Made by a program: the position numbers and the translations under genes. 64,000 nt of DNA, from NCBI GenBank assembly GCA_004794785.1, contig SJOL01000548.1:1-64000 (forward strand), read 5' to 3'. Below the pieces are notes generated by a model. The model was not told the origin of the DNA. It ran no database searches and saw nothing but the letters and a program-made list of their open reading frames with translations. Shown one piece after another: positions 41,701 to 47,700 of this stretch. The DNA comes from Opisthorchis felineus (Eukaryota > Platyhelminthes > Trematoda > Opisthorchiida > Opisthorchiidae). Every line of letters starts with the position of its first letter. Within the stretch, counting starts at the first letter, position 1.

Positions 41701-44700
41701 GGTTCCGAAACTTTGGTCTTCGTTGACAGTTTGGGACGTATGCGAGATGCAAGTTGTCTGTTTTCATTGTCATTATCAACTTATGCTTCTCTACAACAGA
41801 ACATATTGAAGTCCGATCTCTGACCAGCTTCACACTCTTGAGAATGAAGGGCACTGTATAGTGCACGAATGTGGCCCAAATTTAATCCTTTTAGTCTTTC
41901 TGTCAACGTCCAAGAGCTCGGATTCAGCTCACTGTAAGAAAACCGGTAACTTCAAACAAGGTGACACAGGGCTATTGTGACTCTCAAATTTGCAGCATAG
42001 ATTTGCTTAGCACAACTCAACTGTCGCCGTGGTCCGAAAGGCGTCTTTGTCACCAACTGTGGTCAGTAAAATGTTATCTACTTTGGTTAACGTCTTCTTG
42101 GAAGACAGGCGTAGATGATGTCGGCATTGACAGGCTGGAACACAACACTATCGAATGCAGCCGTGTGAGCAGTGTAAATAGTTTGTGCATGTTGCTTTAG
42201 TGGCGCTCAATTAGAACTCATAGAGTTTGAAACAGTGGAGACGACTATCCTCGCTGTATTATCCCATCTTGTTCCTGGAAAACAGAATACTCACATGGTT
42301 TTGAGAATAATAGGAAGTTTATCGGGAAGACGATACGTGTGATTTACTGAAATGTTTCCTATTGAGATAAGTAACAAGGAGTTAGATTGTATGCCGAAGT
42401 TTTTCAGCTTTCAGTTCCCACGACAGCTGCAGGCAGATAGATGTCGCGGTGGAGATTACATGTTGTGCATCCCCAATTTAAATGTTTTACAGATTCAAAA
42501 AGCTCCCACAGTAAGTTTGCTTGCCCACTCCCTACTGTGCTTGGTTTCTGGTGTATGTTTGGACCGGGATATTTTGCTATTGGAGCGGAAACAACAAACT
42601 CCGTTGTCTTTGTTACGTTGGCGTCTGCACATAGGCTTTCCCGGTATGCTTTGTATTCCTTATATATGGGACATCAACCATTTGTCGAACCGGTGTATGG
42701 TACGGGGATATAAGACCGATCTTTTTCCCACTCTTTATTTGTAACTTATCACTCGACTATATGCCAGCCAGTTATTCTTGTAAAAAAAAGCAAAATTCAG
42801 AGCCTACCAAACATATGCTTGTTACCCTTTACTCGGGGATGGGAGCGAGCGCAAATACTCGTCTCCCGAATCAACTGCATCTACGCACACGTTTTAACGC
42901 ACGATAATTCGCACACGGAATCAAACTTCCAGCAATAAATGTGACGGTTTTTCTCACACAAACCAGACTGACCGTACTTCACGATCCAATTCCCTTCCAT
43001 CGGATCATGAACCATCTTGCTCACTGAGCGACTCTCCCAAAGCCTTCATTACTCTGAATTTCCTGGACTAAACGCAAGTACTAGCGTCGCCCTCTCAGGT
43101 TTGCTCATTTAAGAACCTAGTCTCTTGTCAGTTCCCGTGACTACCTGTGCACATATTCAATCATCCCGTTCGCATCGATCTTTCCTGATCCTAGTCCTGT
43201 TTACTAGCATGTTCCTCGGTCTGCTTTTCTCCGCTGCAACTCAAAGCTTCGAAACTTATGCCGCCCCCCTGGCTGCATTCGTGTCGTTACCATTCCATCA
43301 TGGCTAATGCAATGTTGCCGCTTCCGAAAACACTTTCGGACTATACTCGTTTGTTCACGATTTTGTCTCCGCGGTACTACACTGCAAGTATTCAGATCCG
43401 TGCATCCTGATCCAATGCTATGTTATGTCAGATCATCCAGCCCACTTCTCATTCGTTGTTTTTTATCGATACTTTACCTGATTCCAATCTGTGCGCCACT
43501 CGTATTCGGAGCCTACATCGTTCGTTTCCCTTGTAGCCTCGCTTGAATGTGTCTGCTGATTTCTTTTTTCGGATCTTCCACCCATTCCATGATACTGTGC
43601 TCACGTTTTTTTAATCTCTCACAAGAATTCCAAACAACCCGTGTTGAGCTGCAAACAGTGGCTGAAATATTTGATGCCAACGGAGATGGCTATATTGACT
43701 ACCGCGAATGTTTGAATGCCCTTCGAGCCGGTTATGTCGCTTCACGAATGACCGGTTACAACACGAGCAGCAGTCAGCTTAGCTTGTCTCAAATTGGTCC
43801 AAATGATGAAGAGGCCATTAACTGTGAAGTCAGAAGGCAGGTTGGACTGTGTACCTGTCATAACACTTATCAGATCTGCAAGATGGCCACCGACAAATAC
43901 CGAGTAAGTTTCCCTCTCACTTTCTCGCAAAACTTGGTGTTTTTGCTGCTTCTATCTACCTCATGTTATTCGGTGTTATGTAACTGTGAGATTTTTTATC
44001 CATCTACTACCGTATCCACGTCAGTGACTCTTGAACTCCTACATCACTGTGCTAACTGATTATTGCTGGTAGATAGATAGCCAGTTCACTTTTAACCCAA
44101 CCTACTCTCCCTATTTCAGTTTGGTGATTCACAAAAATTACGCCTTGTGCGGATATTGCGCAGCGCTGTCATGGTACGCGTTGGCGGTGGCTGGACCACT
44201 CTGGACGAGTTCCTGGCAAAGAATGATCCTTGTCGTGGTAAGCTTTGCTTCAAAGACTCGTGTTCATGACTTTGGTAATCTGTCGAACGGTGTTGTTTTA
44301 CTTGTGCCGTTCATGCGAGTAATATGACTGATCACGACCGAGAGGTTAGTTTTTACAATCTTATGTAATGTATGACTTTTCTATGTCTTGCCGGTGATTT
44401 GACCCCACAAAAGACCTTTTTATGCTACATCATGACGTCGGATTAGCTAGCCGATATAGTAACAAGCATCAAGGGACGTCTCTGAGGTGGTAAACGTATC
44501 ATATGCAGACCTGATCGTTACATTGACGATGAACAGCCTCGTGGCACTGATCTGCAGACCGTATTTACGCTGACTTTTGAATAGTGTATGCCTCTATGGC
44601 ATCTCCCAAGCTTTGTGGCTAAATTGTGTTCGTTTGGTTTAGTGGATGGCTACATGTCTTCCTTGAATTAACCGAGTGCGAAGGGATGGACGAACGCCGG

Positions 44701-47700
44701 TAATCCTGTTAGCATCAGTGGTGTTCTTCCGTCCACTCATTCTTACTCTACCTATCTTCCCCTGTTTCTTGTCGGTTGACCTCACATACGCTAACTGTCC
44801 TCACAAATTACTTTGATATCTTTTGCTAGTATCCCTGTACCGTCTAAATTTTTCTTTCTTCTCTCTCCTGTTCACCTCTCACATTCTGCATTAAGGTGCT
44901 TGTCAGCGCTTGTCTAGCTTCAACGATTTAGCTGTGGCTGTGGGTTTAGCTCCATCTCGTCATCGCCGTTCGCGCCGATCCTATGCTCCCATGTTTGCTC
45001 CATTGCCTCGTGACCCTCGTATGCATACCGCACTTTCGAGTCATTGTAATGCTCTACGCAGCAGTGGCGATAGCAGTATCAGTTCCCATCAGGCTACCGG
45101 GTCTGACAGGCCGCGGAGTCAGCTGAATCGTACATCTTATCCGAGGTACACGACGGTTCGGCGTATCTCTGGCCCCGGTCAGGATAACGCCTTCTACTTG
45201 CTGATGCCAAACACTAAAGCCAACCCATCCAACCATCTTTCTCGAGGCAAACCAGGATCTTGATTATTCCTCCTTCTCAAGAGCAAAGGTGGTAGTGCTT
45301 ATCACGCTACTGACAGTACCTGGCTCAGCTCAGCTCATTTTCGCGCATTTTTGGCAGTTCTTCGTTACACCTAATCCCGGTGCTACAGCCCTCGTCCCAG
45401 AAGGTTTGTTGGGATTTTTACCATCCCGCAGTGCATGCGTAAGCCTGGTGTCCCAATAACCATGTGTTGTGTCTTGCATGCATACCTCACGACTAATGCA
45501 TGAATTCGCTTATAAAACGTTGTGCGCGTGTGCAATGATTGCAGTTTTCTCCGACGCGTTGTTTACTGTAATGTATACCTGTGTTAAATTTTACACTTAC
45601 CCTGTATTTGCAGCAGCTGCTTGGAAATCGGTTATCGATGTTTGCGAGGGTGATAGGACGACTGGGGTCTGCCCTAAGCCGTCCTCCCGTTCAAGCACTT
45701 CCAAGTATGCCGCATCCACTTCCACTTCTATACATGGTACGGCCTATTCTTTTCGTCAGAACTACACCAACACTGTCCCTTCAAAGTTGCCGGCCAAAAC
45801 ACCTCAGCAGCGGCGCGCTTCCACCGCCTCTTTGCCCCATTCTGATCGAGGGAACAGTCAACTTTTCGACCATTTCGATTCCAAGAGTCTTTCAGATGTT
45901 GTGCATTCCCAGATCATCTTGCCGATAACCGGTCAGGAATTAGAAGATCCCATATCCCGACCGTCTTCGAGTATGTCACAGGAGAGCAGCTCCAAGCTGT
46001 CCACCGGTGAGTTGGCCGTTACAATGACACTCGAAAGGATCCGTATATCCTTATGCTAAACAACTGTACCCTTGGTTTAACGTCACCTCGGCGCCCCTCA
46101 CTGGAAGACACCCCTATCGTGGAGGCAACTTTTGGTGGCAGCGAGTTGCATTCGTCTCTCGAATTAAAAATGCCTGAGATATTCTTGGTTCCTCAAAGGT
46201 TTTCGCTGGCAGGTAACTCTGCAACGGAAATGTTCGTTGCTACTGATTCAGACATAGTAGACTGGACGGTTGTTGTCATAAGCACCGCTGAAACACTATC
46301 TCGAGTGTTTGCGGACTTGAGTTGGTTCGACAGAAGCACAGCGCCATTCGTTGAAACGTACCACTACCGCGATGGCTGAACGTCTATCAAGTTCCCATTT
46401 TCACTGTTATATTTGAGTTTTAGTCAAAAATTACAATAGATCTTCGCGTATAAGATTCCAACTCGCAAAGGTTGGTAATCATTATATAAGTTGGTAAAAT
46501 CGCATCGGTCTCTGTCAGTGGCAAATAGAGTATCTGGCAAATTCTTTCCAAACAAACTAGAACATTCTATCACATATACACCTGGGTGAAACTGAAGCTT
46601 CAATAGAAAACGTGTAACACGGTTCGGCCGCCTACTACAAATAAATGACCTTGTTGAGAAAGGAATTTTGCGTCCACTGAGGAGAAAAGTGTAACCATTT
46701 GGTTCTCCCAACCCAATCCTGAATTGAATCGAAGCTACAACCTTCTCTTGAGGGGTCATTTGAAATACAGTGCTTCTGGACACTCGAAATAACGATAGCT
46801 GCTGGTGGTTCTCATTCTATTCGGTGCTGCCAAAGCCTGATTGATGTGACCGAGTGAATTCACCACAAGTGGGCTGGGACTCTGTCCGGAGGCGAGGCGT
46901 TCGAAACAAACGAAAATCACGTCGATTGAACTGGTGTGTTGCGAAATCACTTTACTCAGGTAAACGGTTTGTAGTTGAAAAACTGAACTGAACTTTAATG
47001 TACCATAGTGGGTGAAACTGCGAGCCAAGGACCAGCATAAGAGCTGCAATCCACAACGGACCCCTCGCTGAGGTTGGTTCGTTACGAAGTGGCGTACTCA
47101 ATTCACCTGTAGCACAACCTGGTAGTGGTTTAGGTCTGTTATGTACGAAGGACTTTCATCGTCCCGACTATCCAAGCTGCTAGTTTAGTATGTGATTTAC
47201 AGAGTGTAACCGTGCTGCATGTTTCGTTTCGGGACTTGAAACTTTTCCAATGAACGCTCTTCGGCCTTTGTGCGTACATTTAAACCTGTAAACGAATTCA
47301 ATTTCGATGACCTGATATTTATGCTCACTGAAGTCTGTGTTGTTGCACCCGCACAGTGCTCAAGATGATAACTCGATTACCCGTCTTAGGCCTGTTCTGT
47401 CAGGTGGTGTCTCGACATTCCCGCTGCTGTCGGATTGCATGACAAAGCTGGATTCGGACAGTGGCACATTTGAAGGATTTCCGTTTAGTAACCTATTTTT
47501 GCCGACTGAAGCGTAATTCGACGGCGTCAGTTTTGGTTCGTGTTCACCAGTATAACCTAGAACACTCAGTTTTGCCACCCGTTCATTGACCGGGAAGGCC
47601 GGTTGTGCTCTGAACAGTTTCGTTTCGATAGGGAAGCACACCGTATCTATTTTCTTAATGCCAGATGCCTCTTCTACCGACTTTTGTTAGGATTACTATG

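Larger units (their letters stand above)
38826..43625 (+). other. Intron, 4.8 kb, separating the EF-hands
   Basis: The largest intron in the window, phase 1 on both sides. The proximal half is filled by an antisense RTE retrotransposon (about 38890-41060). From 41.1 to 43.6 kb I see only AT-rich, unrecognised sequence with short chance frames. Confidence 0.85.

Noticed and set aside
45358..45403. A 46-base exon-like segment ([15 protein letters not shown]) in the spectraplakin tail
   Set aside because: It fits only if exon 40 ends in phase 0, for which no good donor was seen; the phase-1 model skips it. It could be rescued by transcript data.
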